Assembly: GCA_017552475.1 (NCBI GenBank)
Contig: JAFZPY010000130.1
Coordinates: 1 to 64,000 of the forward strand
DNA from: Bacteroidales bacterium
GTDB lineage: Bacteria; Bacteroidota; Bacteroidia; Bacteroidales; UBA932
Direction: 5' to 3'
DNA: 64,000 bases
Within the stretch, counting starts at the first letter, position 1. Every line of letters begins with the position of its first letter. The translations under genes were made by a program, and so were the position numbers. This document shows positions 26,801 to 36,127 of this stretch, in pieces. A model generated the notes under the pieces. The model was not told the DNA's origin and searched no databases. It saw only the letters and a list, made by a program, of their open reading frames with translations.

Positions 26801-27985
26801 TTATCTAACTTTCAGCAATGCCAGCGTCGCGATGGCGAGAATGATCTCCACGAACCAGAAGCGTGCGACGATCTTGGCCTCCGGCAGGGCGCGTACGGGC
26901 TTCTGTATCAGCGCCGGTATGCCTTCCTTCTGGAAATGGTGATGCAGCGGTGTCATCTTGAACACCCTCCTGCCTTCGCCGTATTTCTTCTTGGTCTTCT
27001 TGAAGTAAGCCCTCTGGATGATGACCGAAAGGCTCTCCACGAGGAAGATGCCGCAAAGGATGGGCAGCAGCAGCTCCTTGCGGATGAGGACGGCGCTCAC
27101 GCCGATGATGCCTCCGAGGGTAAGGCTGCCGGTGTCGCCCATGAATACCTGGGCGGGGTAGCAGTTGTACCAGAGGAAGCCCACCAGGGCGCCCACGAAC
27201 GCGGCCATGAATACCGCAACCTCTCCCGAGCCGGGGATGAACATGATGTTCAGGTAGTCGGCGTTGAGGACGTTGCCTCCGAGCCAGGCGAGCACGCCGA
27301 TCACGACGCCGACGATGGCGGAAGTGCCTGCGGCGAGGCCGTCCATGCCGTCGGTGAGGTTGGTGCCGTTGGAGCACGCCAGGATTACGAAGATGATCAG
27401 CACCAGGTAGATACCCCATGTGCAGTATACTCCGAACTGCCCCTTGAAGGGTGACAGCCATGAATAGTCGAACTCGTTGGCTTTGAAGAACGGTATCGTG
27501 GTCACGAGGTTGTCGGTGGGGATGGACGGGCTGACGCAAACAATCAGCGCGATGGCGAAGGCGAGGCCGAAGAGCAGGAGCATCTTCATCCTCTCGCTGA
27601 GGCCTTCCTTGTTGTGCTTGAACACCTTGATATAATCGTCAGCGAAACCCACGCCTCCGCACCACAGGGTGGTGAGGAGCAGGAGCTGGGTGTAGATGTT
27701 GGTCATGTCGGCGACCAGAAGTACTCCCACGAGGGTAGCTGCAATGATGATGATACCGCCCATGGTGGGCGTGCCTTTCTTCTGCATCTGGCCCTCGAGG
27801 CCGAGGTCACGGATGGTCTCGCCGATCTGCCGGCGCTGGAGCCAGCGGATGATCGGCTCTCCGGCGAAGAATGCAAAGAGCATACTGATGACATTGGCCA
27901 GCATGGCCCTGAAGGACAGGTAGCCCATCAGGCCCTGTCCGGGAATGTCGTAGTCTTTGAGCGCTTCGAAAAGATGATAGAGCAT
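26801..27985 (-). CDS. mraY: Phospho-MurNAc-pentapeptide transferase MraY
   Basis: 394 residues with about ten membrane helices. Forms lipid I by moving phospho-MurNAc-pentapeptide to undecaprenyl phosphate. Family marks are KKGTPTMGGII (69-79), the aspartate pair D116-D117 in GFADDYIKVFK, NLTDGMDGLA, and the late HHHFQKEG. The length exceeds E. coli MraY (360) because of a longer periplasmic loop between residues ~150 and 185, which is common in Bacteroidota. Confidence 0.96.
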   Translation of the reverse strand: MLYHLFEALKDYDIPGQGLMGYLSFRAMLANVISMLFAFFAGEPIIRWLQRRQIGETIRDLGLEGQMQKKGTPTMGGIIIIAATLVGVLLVADMTNIYTQLLLLTTLWCGGVGFADDYIKVFKHNKEGLSERMKMLLLFGLAFAIALIVCVSPSIPTDNLVTTIPFFKANEFDYSWLSPFKGQFGVYCTWGIYLVLIIFVILACSNGTNLTDGMDGLAAGTSAIVGVVIGVLAWLGGNVLNADYLNIMFIPGSGEVAVFMAAFVGALVGFLWYNCYPAQVFMGDTGSLTLGGIIGVSAVLIRKELLLPILCGIFLVESLSVIIQRAYFKKTKKKYGEGRRVFKMTPLHHHFQKEGIPALIQKPVRALPEAKIVARFWFVEIILAIATLALLKVR

Positions 27986-28000
27986 TGTAGGTTTATGGTT

Positions 28001-29407
28001 CTAGGCTTTTATGTTTGCAAATATCTCCTCGACGATCTCCTTCTCGTCGAAATGGCGTTTTTCCTTTCCGATTATCTGGTATGTCTCGTGGCCCTTGCCG
28101 GCGAGCAGTATCGTCGCGCCTTCGCTGGCGGTCAGTATGGCCGTCCTGATGGCTTCCTTGCGGTCGGCGATGAATATGGCCTTGGCCTCGCCGGCGGGAG
28201 TGAATCCCTTGCGGATATCCTCCATGATGTCCTCGGTCCTTTCGGTGCGGCTGTTGTCCGAGGTCACTATGATGCGGTCCGAGAACTCTTCCGCTACCTT
28301 GGCCATCTCGGGACGCTTGGTCTTGTCACGGTCTCCTCCGCAGCCGAACAGGCAGATGAGCTGCTTCTCGGGGGCGATGTCCCTGAGGGTCTTGAGGACA
28401 TTCTCCATGGCGTCCGGGGTATGTGCGTAGTCGATGATGGCCGAGATGCCGCGGGGACCGCGGATGTTCTCGAGGCGGCCCTTGGCGGACTCGAGGCGGC
28501 TCAGCGACAGCAGGGCTTCGTCCTGCGTAGCGCCCACTGCCAGCGCCGCCGAGTATATGGCGAGGAGGTTGTAGGCGTTGTGCTGGCCGATGAGCCTTGT
28601 CCATACCTCCACTCCGTCGATCTTGAACATCATGCCCTCGAAACTCTCCTCCATGATGCGGCAGGTGTGGTCGGCCATGCTCCTGCAGGAGTAGGTGACC
28701 ACCTTGGCCGCAGTGTTCTGGACCATCACCATGCCGTTGCGGTCGTCGATGTTGGTGATGGCGGTGGCATCGGCCGGAAGTCTGTCGAAGAACAGTTTCT
28801 TGCAGCGGAGGTACTCGGCGAAGGTCCCGTGATAGTCGAGGTGGTCGTGGGTGAGGTTGGAGAATATTCCCACCTTGAACTTGAGCCCGGTCACGCGCTC
28901 CTGCTCGATGCCGATGGAACTGACTTCCATGAAGCAATATTCGCATCCGGCGTCGGCCATGCGGCTCATCAGGGAGTTGATGGTGATGGGGTCCGAAGTG
29001 GTGTTGTCGGTCTCCAGGCGCTCTGTTCCCACATAATTGGCTATCGTGGAGAGCAGTCCGCAGTTGTATCCGAGACCCATGAACAGATGGTACAGGAGAG
29101 TGACGGTCGTAGTCTTGCCGTTGGTTCCGGTTATTCCCACGAGCTGCAGCTTCTCCGACGGGTGGTCGTAGAAGTTGGCGGCGCAGAGGGCGAGGCCCCT
29201 GCGGTCGGCGGAGACGACCGCCGCCGCGCCCGCTTCGAGCGCCGCGTCAATGTACTTGTGGCCGTCGGTGGCGAAGCCCTTCACGGCCACGAACAGCGCA
29301 CCGGGCACTACCTTGCGCGAATCACTGCATATCGAAGTGACCTGCGTATTGACCTCTCCGCGGATTATCTCCGCGCCTGTATTCCTGATGATGTCCTCGA
29401 GTCTCAT
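28001..29407 (-). CDS. murE: UDP-MurNAc-tripeptide synthetase MurE
   Basis: 468 residues. Adds the third amino acid (meso-diaminopimelate or lysine) to the stem peptide. ATP loop GTNGKTTT (94-101), HDHLDYHG, and DYAHTPDAMENVL. The substrate-specificity loop reads D384-N-S-R387: the arginine that marks DAP enzymes (DNPR) is kept while proline is serine, so DAP is the likely third residue but not certain. Its start overlaps the ftsI stop by 4 bp. Confidence 0.95.
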   Translation of the reverse strand: MRLEDIIRNTGAEIIRGEVNTQVTSICSDSRKVVPGALFVAVKGFATDGHKYIDAALEAGAAAVVSADRRGLALCAANFYDHPSEKLQLVGITGTNGKTTTVTLLYHLFMGLGYNCGLLSTIANYVGTERLETDNTTSDPITINSLMSRMADAGCEYCFMEVSSIGIEQERVTGLKFKVGIFSNLTHDHLDYHGTFAEYLRCKKLFFDRLPADATAITNIDDRNGMVMVQNTAAKVVTYSCRSMADHTCRIMEESFEGMMFKIDGVEVWTRLIGQHNAYNLLAIYSAALAVGATQDEALLSLSRLESAKGRLENIRGPRGISAIIDYAHTPDAMENVLKTLRDIAPEKQLICLFGCGGDRDKTKRPEMAKVAEEFSDRIIVTSDNSRTERTEDIMEDIRKGFTPAGEAKAIFIADRKEAIRTAILTASEGATILLAGKGHETYQIIGKEKRHFDEKEIVEEIFANIKA

Positions 29408-31509
29408 TTCAGGGTGATCTTTACTGTGCCGCCCTTGGTTGCGGCCGTTCCGGCCTTCGGGGACTGGGTGGCGACATGGCCCGTTCCCGTGTATTCACAT
29501 TTCATCCCGCTGTTCTCGATGGCGAACAACGCGTCCCTCAATCCGAGCCCCGAAAGGTCGGGAACGACAGGGGAGTCAAGTGTCTGCGCAAGCATCTCCC
29601 CGGCAGGCATGGGCGGAACTCCAGCCTTGGGCTCGAGCGTCTCCATCCATACAGGATCCATAGACCAGATGCCGTCGACGATGTCGCGGGCAGCCAGTGC
29701 CGGGAGCGTACCTCCGTAGAAGCTCTCGCCGCTGAGGATCGAGTAGATGACCACGATGAACGAGTACTTCGGCTGTTCGGCGGGGAAGAATCCCACGAAG
29801 GTGGCCTGGTTCTTCTTCCGGCCCCATTCGTCGTTGTACCTGCCCGCAGCGGTCTTGGAGTCCTGCTCGTCCAGGACTATTCGTGCCGTGCCGGTCTTTC
29901 CGGCCACCTTGAACTTGGTGTTCTTCAGGCGGGTGGCGGTACCGCTCTGGACCACGGCCGTGAGGCCGCGGGTGATGGTGTCCGCCGTGGCGCGGGAACA
30001 GATGGATGCGTTGAGGATGCTCGGTCCGAGCTTCTCCTTCACGACGCCGTTCTTCTCGATATCCTCGACCAGGTACGGCTTCATCATCTTGCCCTTGTTG
30101 GCTATCGCGTTGTAGAAAGTCAGGATGTGCATGGGAGTCTCGGTGACGGAATACCCGTAGGCCGTCGTGCCGAGGCTGGTGATGCTCCAGGAATCCCTGT
30201 CAGGCGAAGGCACCGACGGAGTGGCCATGCCGTCCAGGTCGAAGTCGAACGCCTCGCCAAGCTTGTACATGTACAGCTTGTCGATGAAGTCTTTCGGATG
30301 CTTCGAGTAGTTTGCGACCGCGAGATGGGCGAACACGTAGTTCGAGGACATCTCAAGGCCCTTCAGGATTGTTATCTCATTGGTGCCGTACTGGCGCTCG
30401 TAATCGTAGATGTGTTGGTCGAGAGGCAGTGTGCCTTCCTTGCCATGGTTCGTGGGGATGGTCTCCTCGAGGGAGTGTATGTATCCGTCCTCGAGCAGGG
30501 TCATGATGGTGGAGGCCTTGAATACCGATCCGGGCTCGCCTGCGCGGCCGATGGCGTAGTTGTAGGACTCCTCCATCTTGCCCGTCTTGGGATCGCGTTT
30601 GAGGTTCACCATGGCGCGGATCGCGCCGGTGACGACGTCCATGACGATCGCGCAGCCGCCTTCGATCTTGCGGTTGGTGTCGATCTGGGCCCTGAGCGAA
30701 CGGTCGGCAAGGTCCTGGATGTCAACGTCCAGGGTAGTGCGGACATCGAGTCCGTCCACGGGCTTCACGGCCGTGCTGTCGAATGTCTGCACGGTCTCGC
30801 GTCCGTCCTTCCTGCGTGTATACCTATAACCCTCCTCGCCGTGAAGCTTGGAGTTGAACTTGCCCTCGATACCGATATAGTTGTTGGTGCTGGCATCGGT
30901 ATTGTCGCGTACGAAACCGATGACGCGGCGGGCCAGGGTGCCGTACGGATACTGCCTGACATCTTTCTGCGTCACTATGAGGCCGCCCTTGTACTGACCC
31001 TCGCGGAACAGAGGGAGCTGCTTGATCTCCTGCAGCGTATCGTAGTCAACGGGCGTGCCTATGGAACGGTAGCGCCTGCCGTTCTCGCGGTCCCGGCGTA
31101 TCTGCTCGTAGTATTCGTCTGCGGTCTTCTCAGGGAAGAACCGCGCCAGCCCTGCGGACAGTTCGCGGGCCTTGCCAAGCCATTCCTGCTCGCGGGCCTT
31201 GCCGTTCTGGGAGTCCTTGGAGAATTCGTCCTTGAGGACGGAAGGATCCATGGCGATGGTGTAGGAAGGGAAGGAGATGGCCAGCATGCGGCCGTCGCGG
31301 GCGAGTATCGCCCCCCTGGCCGGACGCATGACGTCCTTGGTGACAGGCGGCGTGAGTTCAGCCTCGATGGCGGGATCCGGCTTGAAGAAGGCCTGGACGC
31401 GTATGATCTGCCCTACCAGGATCACGGCCAGGATAAGGAAAAGTATGTAGAATACGTACATGACCTTTCCGATCCTGTCCCTCTGTCCTCTGTTTCCGTT
31501 TTCTGCCAT
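29404..31509 (-). CDS. ftsI: Division-specific penicillin-binding protein with PASTA domain
   Basis: 701 residues. Septal transpeptidase. One membrane segment at about 17-38, a pedestal domain, then the transpeptidase with S328-V-F-K331 (nucleophile and lysine), S388-S-N390 and K538-T-G540. A single PASTA domain fills about 640-701 (VPDLSGLGLRDALFAIENSG...), which E. coli FtsI lacks but Bacteroidota versions usually have. It works with FtsW, four genes downstream. Four bp separate it from ftsL. Confidence 0.96.
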   Translation of the reverse strand: MAENGNRGQRDRIGKVMYVFYILFLILAVILVGQIIRVQAFFKPDPAIEAELTPPVTKDVMRPARGAILARDGRMLAISFPSYTIAMDPSVLKDEFSKDSQNGKAREQEWLGKARELSAGLARFFPEKTADEYYEQIRRDRENGRRYRSIGTPVDYDTLQEIKQLPLFREGQYKGGLIVTQKDVRQYPYGTLARRVIGFVRDNTDASTNNYIGIEGKFNSKLHGEEGYRYTRRKDGRETVQTFDSTAVKPVDGLDVRTTLDVDIQDLADRSLRAQIDTNRKIEGGCAIVMDVVTGAIRAMVNLKRDPKTGKMEESYNYAIGRAGEPGSVFKASTIMTLLEDGYIHSLEETIPTNHGKEGTLPLDQHIYDYERQYGTNEITILKGLEMSSNYVFAHLAVANYSKHPKDFIDKLYMYKLGEAFDFDLDGMATPSVPSPDRDSWSITSLGTTAYGYSVTETPMHILTFYNAIANKGKMMKPYLVEDIEKNGVVKEKLGPSILNASICSRATADTITRGLTAVVQSGTATRLKNTKFKVAGKTGTARIVLDEQDSKTAAGRYNDEWGRKKNQATFVGFFPAEQPKYSFIVVIYSILSGESFYGGTLPALAARDIVDGIWSMDPVWMETLEPKAGVPPMPAGEMLAQTLDSPVVPDLSGLGLRDALFAIENSGMKCEYTGTGHVATQSPKAGTAATKGGTVKITLK

Positions 31510-31513
31510 AGCG

Positions 31514-31870
31514 TTACTTCTTCAATACAGTTGCGGGCTTCTGGGGTTCCGTTACCTTGGAACCGGCCTCTTTCAACATCTCGTCCAGGGCTGCCCTGCG
31601 GTTGAGGGTCCTGAGCTCGAATTCAAGGTTGGCATGCTCGATCTCGAGCTCCTTGATCGCGGCCTGGTTCTTTTCGACCTTGGCCAGCGTCGAGTCGACG
31701 CCGAGGCTGAACCAGATCAGCATGCCGAAGAGGAAGAAGGTATATACGATGTGGATGAAATACCTTCCCACGTTCAGTCTGAGCAGGAACTGACCGTGAA
31801 GGATGGCCTTGACGCTCTCCTTGATCAGCCTGCCGACGTCCTGGATCTTCCATTTCTCACCTTCCGCCAT
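31514..31870 (-). CDS. ftsL: FtsL-like division protein
   Basis: 118 residues. Cytoplasmic N-terminus of about 38 residues, one membrane helix (about 39-57, IHIVYTFFLFGMLIWFSLG) and a periplasmic coiled coil (about 60-95, KVEKNQAAIKELEIEHANLEF interrupted at the end). This is the FtsL/DivIC layout; position between rsmH and ftsI makes it FtsL. Sequence identity in this family is always low. The gene begins 14 bp inside the end of rsmH. Confidence 0.88.
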   Translation of the reverse strand: MAEGEKWKIQDVGRLIKESVKAILHGQFLLRLNVGRYFIHIVYTFFLFGMLIWFSLGVDSTLAKVEKNQAAIKELEIEHANLEFELRTLNRRAALDEMLKEAGSKVTEPQKPATVLKK

Positions 31871-32825
31871 CCTGCTTCCTCCTTTCTTTTCCTGCGGGCA
31901 GCGGCTTCTCCGCGGTGCGGAGCTTGGCGCTCCTTGCCCGCGTGTTGGACGCTATCTCGCTCTCCTGCGGCAGCACCGGCTTGCGGTCCAGCGCCCGCAG
32001 GGGAGTTTCGCTCCTCCCGTAGACGTCCTTCTCGACGGTTCCGCCGACGTTCCCGGACTTGATGAAGTTCTTCACCATCCTGTCCTCGAGGGAGTGGTAG
32101 GTGATCACGACGAGCCTCCCGCCGGGCTTCAGGCTCTTCGCGGCGCCGTCGAGGAACTTCCCGAGCGAGCGCATCTCCTGGTTCACCTCGATCCTCAGCG
32201 CCTGGTACACCTTGGCGAGGTATTTATGCTCCGCATACGGGGGCAGGACCGGCTTTATGGCCGCGTCCAGGTCGCCCGTGGTGCGAATCTGCCCCTTTTC
32301 GCGTGCGGCGACCACCAGTGCGGCCAGCCTGCGGGAGTTCTCTACTTCGCCGTAAAGGCGGAATATCTGCTCCAGTTCGTCCTGCTCATAAGTGTTGACC
32401 ACGTCGGCGGCGGTGAGCTCGGCCTGCGTGTTCATCCTCATGTCCAGGGGGGCGTCATAGCGGAACGAGAATCCTCTCTCCGCGGTGTCGAACTGGTGCG
32501 AGGATACGCCCAGGTCGGCAAGGATACCGTCCACACCGCACTCCCGGAAATCGCGTGCGGCCTTGTGGGCCTCCAGGAGTGCGAAATTGTGGACGAATCG
32601 GAAATTATTGTGGATCAGGGTGAGACGCGGGTCGTCCACCCCTCCTGCCAGTGCATCGCTGTCGCGGTCAAAGGCGATGAGCCTTCCATCCGGGGAAAGC
32701 CTCGAAAGGATCTCCGCGGAGTGTCCGCCGCCACCGTATGTGGCATCAATGTAAGTTCCTGAAGTGTTGGTGATGAGGGCGTCGACGCTCTCCTTGAGAA
32801 GTACCGGGACGTGGTATTCCGACAT
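31857..32825 (-). CDS. rsmH: 16S rRNA m4C1402 methyltransferase RsmH (MraW)
   Basis: 322 residues. Methylates N4 of C1402 in 16S rRNA using S-adenosylmethionine. Start YHVPVLLKESVDAL, SAM loop DATYGGGGHSAEIL (27-40), LADLGVSSHQFD, and FRYDAPLDMRMN are all diagnostic. C-terminal NTRARSAKLRTAEK is also typical. Second gene of the dcw cluster, 12 bp after mraZ. Confidence 0.97.
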   Translation of the reverse strand: MSEYHVPVLLKESVDALITNTSGTYIDATYGGGGHSAEILSRLSPDGRLIAFDRDSDALAGGVDDPRLTLIHNNFRFVHNFALLEAHKAARDFRECGVDGILADLGVSSHQFDTAERGFSFRYDAPLDMRMNTQAELTAADVVNTYEQDELEQIFRLYGEVENSRRLAALVVAAREKGQIRTTGDLDAAIKPVLPPYAEHKYLAKVYQALRIEVNQEMRSLGKFLDGAAKSLKPGGRLVVITYHSLEDRMVKNFIKSGNVGGTVEKDVYGRSETPLRALDRKPVLPQESEIASNTRARSAKLRTAEKPLPAGKERRKQDGGR

Positions 32826-32837
32826 AGCCTCAGCCTC

Positions 32838-33290
32838 CTACCTCGATTCGGGCAGTCTTCCGGCTATGGCTACGAATTCGTCATTGGAGATCCTGGAGGC
32901 CTCGTATTTCTCCTTGGCCCAGATCTCGATCTTGTAATCATTGCCGGAAAAAACCACTTCCCTGGTTGCACCAATACGATCCAGAAGTTCCTTCGAGATC
33001 GATATGCGTCCGAATTTGGCATCCGGCTCCACAACGTCGCGGTCACGCATATAGGCTCTCCAGAACCTCGCGTGCTCCTCGTTGAAGAAATTCAGTCTGG
33101 ACTTGACCTCGGCCGACTGCCTCTCCCACTCCTCGAAAGTGTACATTTCGAGACAGTCTGCGAAGATGTCCTTCTTGATGACAAAACGCATGTCACTTCC
33201 ATCGGGCATCATACCCTTCAACGGCGCGGGGAGGACGAGCCGCCCCTTGTCGTCGAGCTTGGATGTATAGTTTCCGATGAATGTGACCAT
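32838..33290 (-). CDS. mraZ: Transcriptional regulator MraZ
   Basis: 150 residues. Two AbrB-like halves: the first around FIGNYTSKLDDKGRLVLPA (4-22), the second around DAKFGRISISKELLDRIG. MraZ forms rings and, in E. coli, represses its own division operon by binding direct repeats upstream. It heads the 16-gene minus-strand run here. Repeats matching that model lie upstream at 33340-33374. The ATG at 33290 gives the standard MraZ N-terminus; the frame continues upstream through the promoter region but that part is not coding. Confidence 0.95.
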   Translation of the reverse strand: MVTFIGNYTSKLDDKGRLVLPAPLKGMMPDGSDMRFVIKKDIFADCLEMYTFEEWERQSAEVKSRLNFFNEEHARFWRAYMRDRDVVEPDAKFGRISISKELLDRIGATREVVFSGNDYKIEIWAKEKYEASRISNDEFVAIAGRLPESR

Positions 33291-33321
33291 GGTTTCTGTA
33301 ACTAGTTTCACGCGATTGCCA

Positions 33322-33329
33322 CAAAGGTA
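33322..33329 (-). promoter_or_regulatory. Promoter -7 box of the dcw operon
   Basis: Minus-strand TACCTTTG, a TAnnTTTG match. Transcription would begin near 33315, about 25 nt before the mraZ ATG. Confidence 0.65.
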
Positions 33330-33339
33330 AGAAAAAGTT

Positions 33340-33374
33340 TTCCATTTTGTTCCACCGCTTTCCAAATTTTTCCA
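33340..33374 (-). promoter_or_regulatory. Four MraZ-type boxes with 10-bp spacing
   Basis: On the plus strand TTCCA (or its minus reading TGGAA) recurs with TCCA at 33341, 33351, 33361 and 33371, exactly one per 10 bp. The intervening bases differ, so it is the box and not a simple tandem copy. The array abuts the promoter at 33322-33329 and precedes mraZ. E. coli MraZ binds TGGGN direct repeats separated by 5 bp, the same 10-bp phasing. Confidence 0.7.
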
Positions 33375-33433
33375 CAATCTTATGTTAAAAACATACCGTC
33401 CCATATCAATTCATATCCTACCCCTCGGAAAAG

Positions 33434-33441
33434 TATCTTTT
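33434..33441 (+). promoter_or_regulatory. Possible promoter of radC (first copy)
   Basis: TATCTTTTTG at 33434 onward resembles the TAnnTTTG element with two extra T; 37 bp before the ATG. Confidence 0.35.
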
Positions 33442-33478
33442 TGAATGCCTGCCTTCGCGTTTTTTCGTTTCTTGCGGC

Positions 33479-34165
33479 ATGAAAATAAAGGAACTGACAG
33501 AAGGGGAGAGACCCAGGGAAAGGATGATGGAGTACGGGGCGGAAAGTCTCGGGACGGGAGAGTTGCTGGCGATCCTGCTGCGCAGCGGCACCCGCGGCGA
33601 GAGCGCCGTGGACCTGGCCCAGCGCATGTTGGCCCTGGCCGGAGGCTCGCTCGTGCAGCTCTCGCGAATACCCGTGGACAGGCTGCGCGCCCAGCGCGGC
33701 CTCGGCGGCACCAAGGTGCTGCCGGTCATTGCCGCGCTGGAGCTCGGCCGCCGCTTCATGGCGGAGGAGTCCAGGCTGGAGAAGATACCGGTCATCGCTC
33801 CGGCGCAGGTCTACATCATGATGAAGCCGGATTTGAAGGGATTGGAGACGGAGGAGTGCTGGGTGATATACCTCAATGCCGCCAAGTATGTCATCTCGAA
33901 GGAGTGCGTGAGTTCCGGCGGCCTCAATGCCACGATCATGGACTGCAAGAGGATCGTGGCTTCGGCCCTTGAACGCAAGGCACAGGCGCTGGTCCTGGTC
34001 CACAACCACCCTTCCGGCAACCCACGGCCGGGGTCGGAAGACATACGGCAGACTGTGGCGCTACGTGCCGCACTCAAGCCTTTCTCGATAGAACTGCTCG
34101 ACCATGTCGTCTTTGCGGACGACAGCTACTACAGTTTTGCGGATGAAACGGTGTATAAAGGCTGA
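33479..34165 (+). CDS. radC: RadC-family JAB/MPN-domain protein (first copy)
   Basis: 228 residues. An N-terminal helix-hairpin-helix region (about 1-100, GERPRERMM...GLGGTKVLPVIAALELGRR) precedes a JAB-like metalloprotease domain with H175-N-H177-P-S-G and D188. RadC was once linked to DNA repair, but its real role is unsettled. It is divergent from mraZ and ends 5 bp before convergent rpoN. A second radC is at 39881; the two are clearly different proteins. Confidence 0.9.
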   Translation: MKIKELTEGERPRERMMEYGAESLGTGELLAILLRSGTRGESAVDLAQRMLALAGGSLVQLSRIPVDRLRAQRGLGGTKVLPVIAALELGRRFMAEESRLEKIPVIAPAQVYIMMKPDLKGLETEECWVIYLNAAKYVISKECVSSGGLNATIMDCKRIVASALERKAQALVLVHNHPSGNPRPGSEDIRQTVALRAALKPFSIELLDHVVFADDSYYSFADETVYKG

Positions 34166-34170
34166 TAAGG

Positions 34171-35583
34171 TTAAAGCTCCTTGCGTAGACGGGCCTTGGG
34201 GATACCGAGCTGGTCGCGGTATTTTGCGATGGTGCGGCGCGCCACTTTGTACCCTTTTCGGTTCATCTCGTCCACAAGCTGGTCGTCCGTGAGAGGCTTG
34301 CGCTTGTTCTCGCCGTCCACGCACTCCTGGAGTGCCTTCTTCAGCTCGCGTGTAGAGACCTCCTCGCCCGCCTGGTTTTCGAGACCTTCGGAGAAGAAAT
34401 ACTTGAGCGGGTAGATGCCGAAATGCGTCTCTATGTACTTGCTGTTCACGACACGCGAAATGGTGGAGATATCGAAGCCGGTGACCTCGGCTATATCCTT
34501 GAGCACCATGGGCTTGAGATGTGACTCATCCCCGTCCATGAAGTAGTCGTGCTGATAGTCGATGATCGCCCTCATGGTGCTCTCGAGGGTGTTGTGGCGC
34601 TGCTTGAGGGCCTCGACGAACCACTTGGCCGAGTCAATCTTCTGCTTGACGAAAGTCGCGGCTTCCTTCTGCTTCTTGTCGGTCGATCCCTTGGCTTCGA
34701 CGAGCATGTCCGCGTATTTCTTGTTCACCCTGATCTCCGGGATCGAGAAACGCGGCATCGTCAGGTGAAGCTCGCCGTCAACTATGTCCAGCATGAAGTC
34801 CGGGACGACCTGCTGGGCCTGCTCGGTATACGAGTCGTCGACCTGTCCGCCCGGCGTGGGATTGAGCTTCACGATACGGTTGATGGCGGCCTTGAGTTGC
34901 TCCTCGGATATGCCCATGCGGGACATGATCTTCTGGAAATGCTTGTTGGTGAACTCCTGGAAGTGGTCGTTGAGTATGCACAGGGCATTGGTCACGTCCT
35001 CCGTCTGCTTCATCTTGCGGAGCTGGATAGTGAGGCATTCGCGAAGGTCGCGGGCGCCTACCCCCGGAGGATCGAACTGCTGGATGATGCCCAGCAGTTC
35101 GGACACTTCTTCGTAATCGGTCTCGATATTCTCACGAAAGGCTATGTCATCCACGATGCTGTCGAGGTCGCGGCGGAGATAGCCGTCCTCGTCGATGCTG
35201 CATACCAGATAGCGTCCCACGGCCATCTGATGCTCGTTCAGGTTTCGGAAACCGAGCTGGGTCAGAAGGCTCTGGGTGAAACTCTCCTTGACGGAGAAGG
35301 TGTTGTATTCGGGACGTTCGTCCTTGCCGTAGTTGTTGACTCGCAGGCGGTAGGAAGGGATGGGGTCGTCTGCGTCCAGCTCGTCGATGGAAATGTCCTT
35401 GGGCTGGTCGTCATCGTCGTCGCGCCCCTCGACAGGACTGTCGTCCAGCACAGGATTGTCCTCAAACTCACTTTTCACACGCTGTTCCAGTTCCTGGATG
35501 GGGAGTTCGATGAGCTTGATGGTCTGGATCTGAAGCGGAGAAAGCTTCTGAACCTGTTTCTGTTCGAGTCCTTGCTTGATCAT
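34171..35583 (-). CDS. rpoN: RNA polymerase sigma-54 factor
   Basis: 470 residues. The N-terminal Gln/Leu-rich activator-responsive region (QGLEQKQVQKLSPLQIQTIK) is followed by an acidic linker (about 50-75, with DDDDDQ), the core-binding region, and the DNA-binding C-terminus with the RpoN box ARRTIAKYRD (448-457). It directs transcription from -24/-12 promoters and needs an AAA+ activator; none is in the window. It is the third gene after two small envelope genes, 10 bp downstream. Confidence 0.95.
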   Translation of the reverse strand: MIKQGLEQKQVQKLSPLQIQTIKLIELPIQELEQRVKSEFEDNPVLDDSPVEGRDDDDDQPKDISIDELDADDPIPSYRLRVNNYGKDERPEYNTFSVKESFTQSLLTQLGFRNLNEHQMAVGRYLVCSIDEDGYLRRDLDSIVDDIAFRENIETDYEEVSELLGIIQQFDPPGVGARDLRECLTIQLRKMKQTEDVTNALCILNDHFQEFTNKHFQKIMSRMGISEEQLKAAINRIVKLNPTPGGQVDDSYTEQAQQVVPDFMLDIVDGELHLTMPRFSIPEIRVNKKYADMLVEAKGSTDKKQKEAATFVKQKIDSAKWFVEALKQRHNTLESTMRAIIDYQHDYFMDGDESHLKPMVLKDIAEVTGFDISTISRVVNSKYIETHFGIYPLKYFFSEGLENQAGEEVSTRELKKALQECVDGENKRKPLTDDQLVDEMNRKGYKVARRTIAKYRDQLGIPKARLRKEL

Positions 35584-35593
35584 GAAGGGGGTC

Positions 35594-36127
35594 CTACGGT
35601 CTTGCGACGGCTATGGTGTCCACGACATAGGCGTGGTTCCTGTCAACGATGGGATAGTTGATATTCTCCTTGACAACGAACGCGGAAGGGAAGTCCGCCT
35701 TCAGGCGGCGCATCATCTGCATGGCCTCGGACTTGGTCCGGAAGTCTCCGACAGTCACCTTGAAATAAGGGCTGGCGAAGGAACGGTAAGCCCCGTGTCC
35801 GGGATACGCGGCCTTGAAGCGGCCCATGGCCGCCTCGGAGGCGCTCCTGGCGTTCTGCTTGTTGTCGAAGAATATCCTCACACGGTATCCGGCGATCTTC
35901 CTGCTCTTGTTGCGCTCTATCTTAGCGCTCATCGCGTTGGCTATGGACTGGGACTGATGGACAGTGACGGAATTGAACACGTTCGTGCCCACGAGGCTCT
36001 CGTCAAGGCTGGCCGCGGGTACGTAGACGAGGGAGTCGGCCGATGCCGTCTCCTCGACATTCTGCGCATGCAGCGGAGCCGCGGCAAATGCCGCGAGGAA
36101 AATCATATAAAGTAAAAGTCTTTTCAT
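35594..36127 (-). CDS. SPOR-domain secreted protein
   Basis: 177 residues. Sec signal peptide MKRLLLYMIFLAAFAAAPLHA, a linker with a helical middle, and a C-terminal SPOR-like domain (about 95-170: GYRVRIFFDNKQNARSA, then YFKVTVGDFRTKSEAM and AFVVKENI). SPOR domains bind denuded peptidoglycan at division sites. The ATG at 36127 was chosen over a longer frame because it gives the signal peptide and overlaps the upstream stop by 4 bp. Probable operon with the LEA-like lipoprotein and rpoN. Confidence 0.85.
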   Translation of the reverse strand: MKRLLLYMIFLAAFAAAPLHAQNVEETASADSLVYVPAASLDESLVGTNVFNSVTVHQSQSIANAMSAKIERNKSRKIAGYRVRIFFDNKQNARSASEAAMGRFKAAYPGHGAYRSFASPYFKVTVGDFRTKSEAMQMMRRLKADFPSAFVVKENINYPIVDRNHAYVVDTIAVARP

